This document shows positions 9,201-16,759 of a stretch of DNA of 21,178 nt, one piece after another. Under the pieces are notes generated by a model, which made no database searches, had not been told where the DNA came from, and saw nothing but the letters and a program-made list of their open reading frames with translations. The stretch's first letter is position 1. Each line of letters opens with the position of its first letter. The stretch is taken from IMG/VR virus record IMGVR_UViG_3300047384_000209, positions 1-21,178 of that record; one strand, written 5' to 3'. A program made the position numbers and the translations under genes. Origin of the DNA: a virus.

Positions 9201-11350
9201 CTTGCCGCAAAGAACACTCCGTCTGTTGAGTGGACATAGTGAGTGAAGGTTACGGAGATGTTGGTCACATCTTCTGGTAAACTTGATGTTGCTGTTCGTT
9301 GAATAGAAACAAAGTCATAGAAGTTGTCACTCTGACCACCATTCATGCTGTACATGAAGGTAGCATCTTGAACCTCTTCGTCTGTCGTATAAGAGACAGA
9401 CTTTAGTTCTACACCATCAACCTGATCTAGTTGATAGTACTTACCGTCATCAACAGTTACTTGCTTAACCGCAAAGAATTCTCTATCATTGTTTGGTTGA
9501 GAGTTTACAGAGTCGTATGGTCCTACGATATAGACCTCACCGTTCCATTCGATGGATGCTCCTTCAGACAGATCATACCAGTACCAATCATCCGGAGTTC
9601 TTTTCTGTATAGTGCCGTCCAAGTAGAACAACCAACGATCACGATCTTCGTTATAAAAGAAGTAGTTGTTGGTTACACCATTCGGTACATAAGCAGGAGA
9701 TAATGTAGTCTCCGTACGAGTGCCCACAGATAGATCAACTGTAGTTTCTGTCAGTACCTTTGTCTTGATACGTTGACCGTCGAGAGGTGCATATCGAACT
9801 AGAGTGTAAGAACCACTCAATCCACTGTATGTACCATCTGAAGTGGTCACGTCTAAAATACCACTATCGTCTGATAGTATCCACTGACCAAATTCACTGC
9901 CTGTTCGGTTGATCTGACCATTAGTATCTGCAGTGACGTTCTCGATAATACGAGCAGTGTAACTAACCTCTTGAATGCTGTCCTGTACTGGAGTAGGTTC
10001 TGCTAAAGGAAACAGTAGGTTGCTGTTTGTTGTCTCTTGCAGTGCGGCCGTCTTAATATCAATATCAACATCTGTACCTACTAATTTGGTTGCGGCACTA
10101 AATGCTTTGTTAGTAAGCATCTGCACGTCAAATAGATATGCACGGAAACCTGAACCGTAACGATCGACACCTCTTAGTGTCGCAGAACCTAAAGTACCAT
10201 CATCACCTACGACATCAACAGATACCATTGTGGTTGCACCACTAAAGGTGGATGTATCTTCAATCTCTACCCAACTACCGACACCACCAATGATGGACTC
10301 AGTGTTTGCTTCTGCTGGATCTCGTGCTTTAACGATATCGACGTTAGATCGACCGACCTCTAGTCGGTATCCATCGACGTATGCAACACCCTCAGACACA
10401 TCTAAACTTAAATTGTCACCGTCTTCTTCGACGACGACTTTGAATTCTTGTGCGACGTAATCACCCGACTCTTCTTTGGTGCGTACCGCAAGCAGATCGT
10501 TGATTACATTGTATGCGTCCGTGGTCTTTACTTCACGTGTGATCTTACCGTTAACAATACGGCAAACCCATACAAAGTTATCTGTAGACCCTTCCTCTGG
10601 ACGAATACTTGGAGTTAGTTTGATTTTGTATCGATGTGCGCCTGGTGACGTACGGTTAGGTACATCTCCTTGGTTGTCATACAAGTTAGGGTCTTCACCC
10701 TCTGTGACAATAGACTCTTCGATCAAGAAACCTAGATCGACCGTAGGAGTAGAACTGTACTTGTCAAGAAATACCTGCGACTGTTCAACGTGAACGAAGT
10801 GCCCCTGAACAAAGAATTCACCTTCTGCGAAGTAAGCACGTGTGCCACGACCAGCTGGTTCGATGCCGTTCTCTGGTTGAGCAACAACCATGCCCGATAC
10901 ACCACCGTTTAGATAGGTGATGACATCTCCTTTCTTGACACGAGCAGGTTCTTCTGTGTTAGTAGATGCTAACGTATCGGTGTATCGAATGTATAAAGTA
11001 GTTGGGTCACCATTCTCTGCTGATACGACCTCAGTTACGACAAAGTTTAAACCTTCTTGGTTTGTGAAGGTGACTTCTGTGACATTGCTAGGCACAACAC
11101 TTGAATCAGACAGACGAATGTACTCTAACGAATTATCGATAGTCGACCCGCCTGGTTTAACTAGAGCACCTTCACGGAATATGTTACGACCGAAACGAGC
11201 AATCTCCTCTTGGATGATTGTCTGTGCTTCGTTTAGTTCTCTTGCCTGTAGTGCACGACCTGAGTTAAATAGAACACGATAATAGTTATCACCGTCCTCA
11301 TAAAAATCACGGTATGTTTCTCTAAAGGTTTTACTTGTAAAATCTGACAT
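6299..11350 (-). CDS. Giant DUF4815-type baseplate/tail structural protein (1683 aa)
   Basis: The N-terminus (TFRETYRDFYEDGDNYYRV, then ALQARELNEAQTIIQEEIARF around 34-54) and VAYVDGYRLEVG near 323-333 are hallmarks of the DUF4815 structural family. Further conserved blocks are VLDFRPTKT (~749), RFTMKDIAALEERVDTL (~852), VVDIEIIPFMRSREV (~1045) with LRPNTRMFPYFG (~1066), DPLAQTFRVD (~1194) and the terminus FQVKVVMTSSNSSK...IRDLRAIALV. Large proteins like this are abundant virion components of T4-like marine phages. A DUF4815 assignment beyond the N-terminal half is less certain. I chose the ATG at 11350 over a GTG one codon earlier, because AGGA lies six bases before that ATG and overlaps the gp8 stop. 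It follows gp8 directly, where T4 carries genes 9 and 10, so a peripheral baseplate or fibre-attachment role is plausible. Confidence 0.9.
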   Translation of the reverse strand: MSDFTSKTFRETYRDFYEDGDNYYRVLFNSGRALQARELNEAQTIIQEEIARFGRNIFREGALVKPGGSTIDNSLEYIRLSDSSVVPSNVTEVTFTNQEGLNFVVTEVVSAENGDPTTLYIRYTDTLASTNTEEPARVKKGDVITYLNGGVSGMVVAQPENGIEPAGRGTRAYFAEGEFFVQGHFVHVEQSQVFLDKYSSTPTVDLGFLIEESIVTEGEDPNLYDNQGDVPNRTSPGAHRYKIKLTPSIRPEEGSTDNFVWVCRIVNGKITREVKTTDAYNVINDLLAVRTKEESGDYVAQEFKVVVEEDGDNLSLDVSEGVAYVDGYRLEVGRSNVDIVKARDPAEANTESIIGGVGSWVEIEDTSTFSGATTMVSVDVVGDDGTLGSATLRGVDRYGSGFRAYLFDVQMLTNKAFSAATKLVGTDVDIDIKTAALQETTNSNLLFPLAEPTPVQDSIQEVSYTARIIENVTADTNGQINRTGSEFGQWILSDDSGILDVTTSDGTYSGLSGSYTLVRYAPLDGQRIKTKVLTETTVDLSVGTRTETTLSPAYVPNGVTNNYFFYNEDRDRWLFYLDGTIQKRTPDDWYWYDLSEGASIEWNGEVYIVGPYDSVNSQPNNDREFFAVKQVTVDDGKYYQLDQVDGVELKSVSYTTDEEVQDATFMYSMNGGQSDNFYDFVSIQRTATSSLPEDVTNISVTFTHYVHSTDGVFFAASSYKNSDNSLVAYNEVPSYTTASGKTVQLSSVLDFRPTKTSDAGFSSLTLPQNNSAITIENLQYHRPRIDTLVANIVTGENTIGIGEVTLIQGQPSSTPKAPILPAGTLPLYNVEIGAYTFSRDDVRVNYIPNKRFTMKDIAALEERVDTLFELTTLSLLEQDTNSILVLDDAGLPRTKTGFIADNFSGFSFSDVFADDYRASIETFAGELKPSFREQSVRLQLDPTQFDLKKGDLVTLPFEHETLIEQKLATSALNINPFAVITQTGYMVLSPASDEWVESRSLPDIIQTTVRRQTLDLSSERARERGRIVTTTTTRTIQEFVGQRVVDIEIIPFMRSREVSFSVKGLRPNTRMFPYFGNKSVSEWVRQEPFTQFSDNPTEVGSEFSDATSHPRGSTDLVTDAKGELTGNFFIPNTSEIQFRTGTQEFKLLDISKNDDDNSVTSSRSSYTSVGTIETIQRTIRSTRVITTIIEDEDPLAQTFRVDRVEYPNGVFLSKVDVYVKTKDSTIPMQVQIRPVENGIPTGRILPGSVKFTDPADINLPSDPEQMSSVLEAPTSIEFDEPVYLTSGEEYAIVLLAESIDYNVYVAETYDFVLGSTDAKVAKQPTLGSLFLSQNGSTWTPDQTKDLMFNLYRAKFNTSNDVTVKLTNTTLPKVTLGNNPIETTSGSSDIKIHHEGHGFSAGDSVTISGLTNSLSGILPANINGTFVVKNPTWQGYSIDTTVSATATGTGGGNNIKASQQVMYDEFTPLVQFLAPTATSITSSISTQTGQSYGQNRRNPIGQSSSVVTSAVTLNDLNLNDQPMIVRSDENESGSRTLTLNISLSTNDDSVSPVIDMQRASVLALENVIDKVDAAQHVTVPVVLENPSDGLKVIFAANRPIESEFEVYIKRSLTEEGLNTAEWIAMNRETYPISDSNRSIYRDYEYVIENAVDETFSAFQVKVVMTSSNSSKSPTIRDLRAIALV

Positions 11351-11358
11351 CACCTATC

Positions 11359-12708
11359 CTATATTGTAATGACAACTTTAATGTCTTCCTGCTGCTCGGC
11401 ATCCCTACGAATACGGGAACGGTTCTCGATGTAAAGTACATCACCACTGTGTCTATCTATTTCATACTTATCAGTAAATACAGAGAAAGAAGACGACGTT
11501 GTTCCGTCAGTAACGGCCTCATTTGAATCGAAAGGTATAAATCCAGTTGATTCGTTTTGGTGATAGAACACGAACTCATCAACAGACTCATTAACGTATG
11601 CACGTGCACCACTGTTTTCTTGATAGATTACGTCTCCAGACTTATAAGGAGATGAACTACTTAGAGTCAGTGATGACATGACCTTACCGGACACTTGAGT
11701 ATATGGTTGACCTTCTGGAGTCAGTGGGTTCTTGATAACACCGATCTGTCGAAATGTGTTTTCAACGATGAAGGTGTTGCCTTCTCGACCGTCTGGTTTG
11801 ATGTTCAGTAGCACTGAACTTGTTTTTAAATCATCTACTGGATCAGCACCTAGTCCTGACGGTGGAGTGATCACGGCACGAACAACACACGGTTCGGTGT
11901 TAGCACCTTCAATCTTAAAGGTTGCTTCTGTGTATCCTGCACCGAAGTCAATCATGCGGACACCGACGACAGATCCGTTATATACGATCACTTCTGCCGT
12001 AGCTGTAGTTGTACCATCACCTTTGACTTCAATTGTAGTGCTTTCTTGTGTATATCCAGCACCACCCGATATAACCTCACCACGAAGAATCTCACCACCG
12101 ACTGCGGCATTCATTACGTTCAATTGTAGATCTTCGATCCCGTCTGCGTTACACTTAGAGGTAGGTCCGGTTAGACCCACTGGGATGTGGTTGGTTGATA
12201 GGTATTGATAGATGTTCTGTGGTGTCAGTGCAAATAGGAACTTCCAAACGTAGTTGTCTGCTGTCCTAAACGGTTTCTTGTAGTCAACGTTTAGTTCGCA
12301 GTAGTTTGGTTCGACTGTCGATGGGATCGTTTGACCATCGTATCGAGTTCCTTGCTCAAGGCATAGATATACCTCTTTCGCACTGTTCATCACGAAAAAG
12401 TTTGTTGCTTCGTCTGCATCGACGTTATCTGACCATGCGTCATAGATATCATTCGCATTCCAGTTAACTCGGGGTGCGACAAAGATTGCACCTTCAACCT
12501 TCTTAATAGACTGAAGGTTGTGTCTGAATTCTCGTTCTTCGAATGAACCATCAATAGGAGTATACGGATGATCCACGTCATCCCCCGACGTTGGGAATAC
12601 ATCTGACTTACCAATGCCGATGTAATACTCATTACTAGAGTTGATGACATCCTCAAGAAATTGTCGAGCCAGAGTTCGACTCAATGTTTGTCTGACTATT
12701 GCTGGCAT
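11359..12708 (-). CDS. gp8: Baseplate wedge subunit, gp8-like (449 aa)
   Basis: A homologue of T4 gp8, one of the wedge proteins that make up the contractile baseplate. Diagnostic segments are WNANDIYDAWSD (83-94), NFFVMNSAKEVYLCLEQG (103-120), VEPNYCEL (132-139) and DNYVWKFLFALTPQNIYQYL (151-170) followed by HIPVG, matching the 'YVMN..YKVYICLDNG...GYVWKYLF...P.DI' pattern of the family. A mid-protein segment (about 212-266) holds two GAGYT repeats (217-221 and 257-261) typical of marine T4-like structural proteins. The C-terminus (SGDVLYIENRSRIRRDAEQQEDIKVVI, shown in parts at 421-447) is also conserved in those phages. At 449 residues it is longer than T4 gp8 (334). TAGGA lies about 7 bases before the ATG. 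It sits in the second-largest gap context, with a candidate late promoter just upstream. Confidence 0.92.
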   Translation of the reverse strand: MPAIVRQTLSRTLARQFLEDVINSSNEYYIGIGKSDVFPTSGDDVDHPYTPIDGSFEEREFRHNLQSIKKVEGAIFVAPRVNWNANDIYDAWSDNVDADEATNFFVMNSAKEVYLCLEQGTRYDGQTIPSTVEPNYCELNVDYKKPFRTADNYVWKFLFALTPQNIYQYLSTNHIPVGLTGPTSKCNADGIEDLQLNVMNAAVGGEILRGEVISGGAGYTQESTTIEVKGDGTTTATAEVIVYNGSVVGVRMIDFGAGYTEATFKIEGANTEPCVVRAVITPPSGLGADPVDDLKTSSVLLNIKPDGREGNTFIVENTFRQIGVIKNPLTPEGQPYTQVSGKVMSSLTLSSSSPYKSGDVIYQENSGARAYVNESVDEFVFYHQNESTGFIPFDSNEAVTDGTTSSSFSVFTDKYEIDRHSGDVLYIENRSRIRRDAEQQEDIKVVITI

Positions 12709-12732
12709 TATGGGTTCCTATTAAAAAGTCCT

Positions 12733-12740
12733 AACTTATA
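12733..12740 (-). promoter_or_regulatory. Degenerate late promoter-like box before gp8
   Basis: Within the 45-base gap ahead of gp8 the minus strand reads TATATATAAGTTAG. Aligned as TATAAGTT it matches six of eight positions of TATAAATA. It is placed 25 bases upstream of the gp8 ATG, a spacing like that of the perfect box upstream of the 258-residue gene. An AT-rich gap can produce such a match by chance, so this is only a candidate. Confidence 0.3.
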
Positions 12741-12758
12741 TATAGTTGATTCACTATA
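12741..12758. repeat. Short inverted repeat in the gap before gp8
   Basis: TATAGT and ACTATA form a perfect six-base stem around a six-base loop. It spans the TAG stop of the 671-residue gene. The stem is all A/T except for one base pair and is not directly followed by a T tract; a TTTTT run comes 13 bases later after a weaker four-base stem (AAGT-TAGG-ACTT, 12726-12737). It could be a weak terminator or an RNA-processing hairpin ahead of gp8. Confidence 0.35.
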
Positions 12759-14769
12759 CTGCAGGTAATTTACCAAGAATTACTCTTGGATTTCCACTTG
12801 AATCGTTAATTGTTATGGTATCGGGATCTAATACCATCGATGATAGATCATTTTCGACATCACTGGTACTGTTCTGCACTGCACCTAAACTTAGTGAATT
12901 AGCACTAATACGACCACCGTTAATCTCAGTTGATCCACCCAAAGCATAGACAGTACGGTTATTATCTGTGTTCCCGTCCGATAGAATTACATCTGAGTCA
13001 CCACTATTGGTAAATGTTACGATGCCGTCAAATGATACAACCTTCTGTGCTTGAGTGCCAAAATCTTCCGTTGTTGGTGCAACACCAGAGGTATCGATGA
13101 AAACAAGATCAGAAAAATACCATGTTGTTGAAGTGGTGTTTGCGTTGATAGTTGGGGCATCCATCGACCATCCATTAGGTGGTGCGACACTTAGACCATT
13201 CCAAGTTAGTGTTGCTTTTGCTGGGGCTTCTCCTGCAGTTGCGGTTTCAGAATACATCCTGATACTATAATATCTAGGTGGTGGATCTGGTTGATCTGGT
13301 TGATCTGGTTGATCGGGTGCATCTGCGACGAATTGCACATATGTAACAGTATCGGCAAGAAGAGTATTTGGAAGGTGACTGTCCTGAGTTGGTTTAGGTG
13401 CTGTCCACTCATAGAAGGTAACAAACTTCTTCGTTCCCAAAGTCAGTGAAATCTGATTCATAGCACTTGGATTTTGAACCGAAGAATATACAGGGACTAC
13501 ACCTTGTGCTGGTGGTGCGTTCGGAGTCTCTCCTACGAACTTAACCCATGTTAAACCGCTCCTCAAGTTAGAGAGATTAGAGTTCGGTTTGTTCTCTATG
13601 CCGTTCCATTCGTAGTACAATACATATTCCTGACCAGTCTGTCGAACAGTATTTTTACCATCACCACTAGAATCATTTGCATAGATTACTGTGACACCTT
13701 CTGAAGTACCCGCATCCCCGTCCGTGATGGTAAGGTCTGTTTCTCCGTTTTCGTCAGTAATTGTAACCGTAGTCACTCCGGTATTTTCGTCATACTCCAC
13801 AGCCGTTATGGTTGGAGACACAGCATTTTCTCCACCAACACCAACAATCTGTGCATCACCAAACTCAGCACCATTGATAAGGTCTGTATCTCCACGTCCA
13901 ACGGCAGACCCCTGAATGATCCAAAGGTATTCTCCGTTTGTGATTGACGGAGCACTCTGAGTCCATCCTTTAAAATCAGCACCGGATTCTGCAGTCAACA
14001 AACCAGTAGAAAAAGTGTGCTTGAAACTACCCGTCGGGTCTGCTGGAGCACTTGACGCATCACTGTTTTTGTTGTATAGTTGTACAACTGCAGTGTTGTA
14101 TCCGTCTAGTCCTGTTCCTGATAGAAGAGTAGGGGCACTGAACTCATCACCATAGATTACATCTGTGCCACTCGTGTTTGAAGCAGTTGCTTGCTTGACC
14201 CAAATATATTGGCCTGGTACGATTGCAGGTAGGTCTTGAGACCATCCATCTAAATCACCCGTAACTTGACCAACTGTAGTCGGAGAAAGTGTACCAGTTT
14301 CAAAGTCATAACTAAATGGTCCCGTCGGTACTTTAGTTGGAGCATTGACTGCCCCATTTGCCGCAGTACCTTTAGGTCTGAATATGAAGACCGTCGCAAC
14401 ATTCGTTGCTGGATCTGGTTGTGTCGGTTGAAAACCAACACGTGAAAGAACAACAGGACCGTTCCAATCATCTTGATTAAACGTTGCGGTAGATCCTACT
14501 GGTCCTTCTAATGTGATCGACACCATCCACAATGCTTCCGAAAAGGTAAGATTGTCGGGACTGGTCGACCAGTTAGTAAAAGCAGTGGAGACACTGGCAG
14601 TCAGTACTCCACTTAAAAAGTCGTATTCAAAGTTCCCCTGTGGTACAGTTGGTTCACTAGCATCTGCACTAGTCTTATAAAAGTACTGCAGTGTTACTCG
14701 TGACGTGCCGTCTTGTAGATCTACAAGAGTGACAAAGTCAGAAGCATATCGTGTCCATAATACCGACAT
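12754..14769 (-). CDS. Modular tail fibre/adhesin-like protein (671 aa)
   Basis: It has three full copies (about 24-112, 122-225, 226-315) and a shorter fourth (about 500-579) of the module that also builds the 1057-residue fibre: 'P.G.F.YDF.TG.L.......GW....P....G.Y.W........D.......FS.P'. Between them lies SPTITAVEYDENTGVTTVTI (318-337), and then an internal duplication of about 60 residues (357-417 and 422-485), each half containing 'YEW' and ending 'F V..(T/A)P'. A DQP linker (485-495) follows. The last 92 residues start FDGIVTFTNSGD, include EINGGRISANSL and end NPRVILGKLPAV, matching the C-terminus of the 1057-residue fibre in length and motifs. A GAGGG Shine-Dalgarno tract lies upstream in a 17-base gap. 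Inferred: a fibre or baseplate-tip protein with a central-fibre (gpJ-like) C-terminal region. Confidence 0.87.
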   Translation of the reverse strand: MSVLWTRYASDFVTLVDLQDGTSRVTLQYFYKTSADASEPTVPQGNFEYDFLSGVLTASVSTAFTNWSTSPDNLTFSEALWMVSITLEGPVGSTATFNQDDWNGPVVLSRVGFQPTQPDPATNVATVFIFRPKGTAANGAVNAPTKVPTGPFSYDFETGTLSPTTVGQVTGDLDGWSQDLPAIVPGQYIWVKQATASNTSGTDVIYGDEFSAPTLLSGTGLDGYNTAVVQLYNKNSDASSAPADPTGSFKHTFSTGLLTAESGADFKGWTQSAPSITNGEYLWIIQGSAVGRGDTDLINGAEFGDAQIVGVGGENAVSPTITAVEYDENTGVTTVTITDENGETDLTITDGDAGTSEGVTVIYANDSSGDGKNTVRQTGQEYVLYYEWNGIENKPNSNLSNLRSGLTWVKFVGETPNAPPAQGVVPVYSSVQNPSAMNQISLTLGTKKFVTFYEWTAPKPTQDSHLPNTLLADTVTYVQFVADAPDQPDQPDQPDPPPRYYSIRMYSETATAGEAPAKATLTWNGLSVAPPNGWSMDAPTINANTTSTTWYFSDLVFIDTSGVAPTTEDFGTQAQKVVSFDGIVTFTNSGDSDVILSDGNTDNNRTVYALGGSTEINGGRISANSLSLGAVQNSTSDVENDLSSMVLDPDTITINDSSGNPRVILGKLPAV
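12757..13032 (-). other. Shared FDGIVTFTN...LGKL C-terminal region (671-aa protein copy)
   Basis: Residues 580-671 begin FDGIVTFTNSGDSDVI, include EINGGRISANSLSLGA and end NPRVILGKLPAV. It pairs with the C-terminus of the 1057-residue fibre 10 kb away. In both proteins it directly follows a copy of the repeated beta module. Confidence 0.7.
13284..13310 (-). repeat. 9-bp triplicate encoding a DQP linker
   Basis: Three identical tandem copies of a nine-base unit (GATCTGGTT on the plus strand) followed by a partial, mutated fourth. They encode Asp-Gln-Pro repeats at residues about 486-494 of the 671-residue protein, just before its last beta module. Exact identity suggests recent expansion. Confidence 0.9.
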
Positions 14770-14786
14770 GGGGAACCCTCAAATAA

Positions 14787-15953
14787 TTAAGACGTTGACT
14801 TAGTTACAGTAACATCACAACGGATGCTGATTGGTGCAGACGTGTCTGGAACAACTTCTGGTCCTGCAGTAATTGCCGCAAAGTTGTTGTTATTACCATC
14901 GGCAACAACACCACCAGAAAGTACTACAGTTGGATCATTTACTGCAGCGACTCGTACCTGAGAACCATCTCCGTATTCCCAACTGTACTTGATCTCGAAA
15001 CCACCGACACCATCGGTAAGCACGTTGTCACCTTCACCCGTTGCGTCTGTAACAACCGCAGTTAGTGTTACTGGATCACCTGAGTTGTTACGGAATGTGG
15101 TTGGTCCACTTGGAATGATATCTACCTTGATAGCACCACGACCAGCAAGCAGTTTAGCAACACTTACTACGTCTTGACCCTGATCACCAGCAACCTTCAT
15201 AGTGTATGAGAATGCATCGTTTCCTACGTTAGTCGGAGCAATCTTGATCTGAGATCCTGTTGTCCAACCTTCGGTAGGAAGTGAGGTTGTTACGAAAGTA
15301 TCTGACTGAGATAGTCGATATCCAGCAATTTGTCCTGAACCAGTACCTACAGTTGCGGCACTGAATGCTCCACCGTTTGTTTTGGTAGTGATTGCAACGT
15401 TAGTGGCAGTACCAGTAACAATGAACTCGACGATTACATCGTCTTGATCAGATGCCAATACACCGTCTGCGTCTGCAAGGAATGTGTGGTCTGACTGGAT
15501 AAGATTGATGACCGTACTGTCCGCACCGTCACGTACAATAGTAACACTTAGTTCTAGGTCGATAGTGCCTGTGAACTTACCTGTGTTATATGCAACAGTA
15601 ACGATCACTGTACCACTACGCTTATACTCTTGGGCATCTGGTGCCACAATCGCATCACATGTGATAGTGCCGTCTGCACCTTCTACGAAAGTGAAACCTG
15701 TTGCTTGTTGGATGTCTTGAATAACAAACTCACCGTCACCCGCAGTTGCGTTTCCTGAGTATGCTAGTTCTGTTCCTCCAACGTATGCTTGCACGTTAGT
15801 TTGAAAATCTGTACGTGCAGCGTCTCCAACTTGACCTGTAGGACTACTGATAAAAGTATGGTTCGCATTGGTCAAGAAAGCAGATACCGCACTTTGACCG
15901 TCGATTACGTCGGTTAAGGTAACGGCCGCCGTGGCAGTTCTTACGATTGCCAT
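14787..15953 (-). CDS. Three-domain beta-rich tail protein, Ig-like (388 aa)
   Basis: Two tandem, related domains can be read from aligned openings: DGQSAVSAFLTNANHTFISS (18-37) and DGADSTVINLIQSDHTFLAD (142-161). Each is about 125 residues and rich in Thr/Val strands. A third domain (about 276-388, TTFRNNSGDPVTLTAVVTD, then YSWEYGDGSQ) looks Ig-like and resembles the C-terminal domain of the 258-residue neighbour upstream. Such repeats are common in lambda gpJ-like central fibres and in virion decorations. There is no enzyme motif or signal peptide. The ATG lies two bases after the preceding TAA, and AAGAGG stands upstream. Inferred: a structural adhesin component acting with its neighbours. 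The precise position in the particle is unknown. Confidence 0.85.
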   Translation of the reverse strand: MAIVRTATAAVTLTDVIDGQSAVSAFLTNANHTFISSPTGQVGDAARTDFQTNVQAYVGGTELAYSGNATAGDGEFVIQDIQQATGFTFVEGADGTITCDAIVAPDAQEYKRSGTVIVTVAYNTGKFTGTIDLELSVTIVRDGADSTVINLIQSDHTFLADADGVLASDQDDVIVEFIVTGTATNVAITTKTNGGAFSAATVGTGSGQIAGYRLSQSDTFVTTSLPTEGWTTGSQIKIAPTNVGNDAFSYTMKVAGDQGQDVVSVAKLLAGRGAIKVDIIPSGPTTFRNNSGDPVTLTAVVTDATGEGDNVLTDGVGGFEIKYSWEYGDGSQVRVAAVNDPTVVLSGGVVADGNNNNFAAITAGPEVVPDTSAPISIRCDVTVTKSTS

Positions 15954-15955
15954 GA

Positions 15956-16732
15956 TTAACCCTCTTCTTTATCGTTAATAGTTAATTGAATTGGCAGTGT
16001 CCCAGAATTAGGAACTGCCTTTGCTTCGATGAAAATAGACTTCAGTTCACCATTACTAAACTCTTGCGCAGTTGATTCAGCCGGTATGCCAAACCCAATT
16101 GGACAAGTGCCGTCGTCTCCTACAGTAACAATAGTTCCGTCTATATGTGACACGTAACGTGTCGTCTTATTAATGCACACAGATTTACCACCCGATGTCC
16201 ATTGATAACCATAATCACCGTATTGGTTTTCATCAATACCCAACCCGTTGATTGAAATACGTGCTTGCAATTCGGTTTCACCCGAATCGTTTAAAAATAC
16301 TGTTCCGTTCACTGCTGTGATTGCGACGTTAAGATCCTCGTATCCACGATCGTAGATAAGTGCTGGAGCAGTCCACTCTTCTGGTAGAATAGTCTTTTGA
16401 CTAACACCATCTGCCTTTGGTACAGAAGTCTGAATCAGAAAGACGTATCTTCCTTCTGTTGGAATGCTTAACTTCCATCCCTGTAGAGTTGGATCTTCTG
16501 GCATCGTAATGTCGTTACCAGAAAAATCATAAATTGTAGGCAAAGAAATATCTTCCGACTCTGGCAGAGTCGGGTCATTAAATGCTTTGTAAAGTTCTAC
16601 TCTCAGACCACCATTAGCAGAAAGACGATACAGTTCTTCGAAGTTATCGTTAACCTTCTCTGCTGTTGTTCGAAGTGTATCACCAGTTCCGTCGTTACCT
16701 GCACCACCAGTGTTAATAATTTGTCTTGGCAT
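15956..16732 (-). CDS. Tail protein with NDGTGDTLR N-terminus, repeat module and Ig-like domain (258 aa)
   Basis: It starts MPRQIINTGGAGNDGTGDTL and continues TTAEKVNDNFEELYRL. This is a widespread N-terminal attachment segment of tail and fibre proteins in marine myoviruses ('NDGTGD.LR.A..K.N.NF.ELY'). Residues about 44-130 are one copy of the fibre module shared with the 671- and 1057-residue proteins (YDFSGNDITMPEDPTLQGW, then EEWTAPALIYDRG). Residues about 133-253 form an Ig-like domain (VNGTVFLNDSGETELQARIS, then YGYQWTSGGKSVCINKT) similar to the third domain of the next gene. A perfect TATAAATA box lies 28 bases upstream of the ATG, with a GAGAG Shine-Dalgarno tract between. Inferred: an adaptor anchoring fibre components to the baseplate. 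Confidence 0.87.
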   Translation of the reverse strand: MPRQIINTGGAGNDGTGDTLRTTAEKVNDNFEELYRLSANGGLRVELYKAFNDPTLPESEDISLPTIYDFSGNDITMPEDPTLQGWKLSIPTEGRYVFLIQTSVPKADGVSQKTILPEEWTAPALIYDRGYEDLNVAITAVNGTVFLNDSGETELQARISINGLGIDENQYGDYGYQWTSGGKSVCINKTTRYVSHIDGTIVTVGDDGTCPIGFGIPAESTAQEFSNGELKSIFIEAKAVPNSGTLPIQLTINDKEEG

Positions 16733-16759
16733 GAAAATTTTCTCTCAATTCAATGTCAG

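Noticed and set aside
11351-11353. GTG start one codon before the chosen ATG of the DUF4815-type gene
   Set aside because: The ATG at 11350 has better Shine-Dalgarno spacing; the difference is a single residue.
11732-12208. Plus-strand open frame of 158 codons
   Set aside because: It lies wholly opposite the conserved gp8 coding sequence and its translation shows no recognisable features.
13284-13310. Possible CRISPR-like or iteron array
   Set aside because: The units are nine bases, in frame and without spacers; they simply encode a DQP linker.
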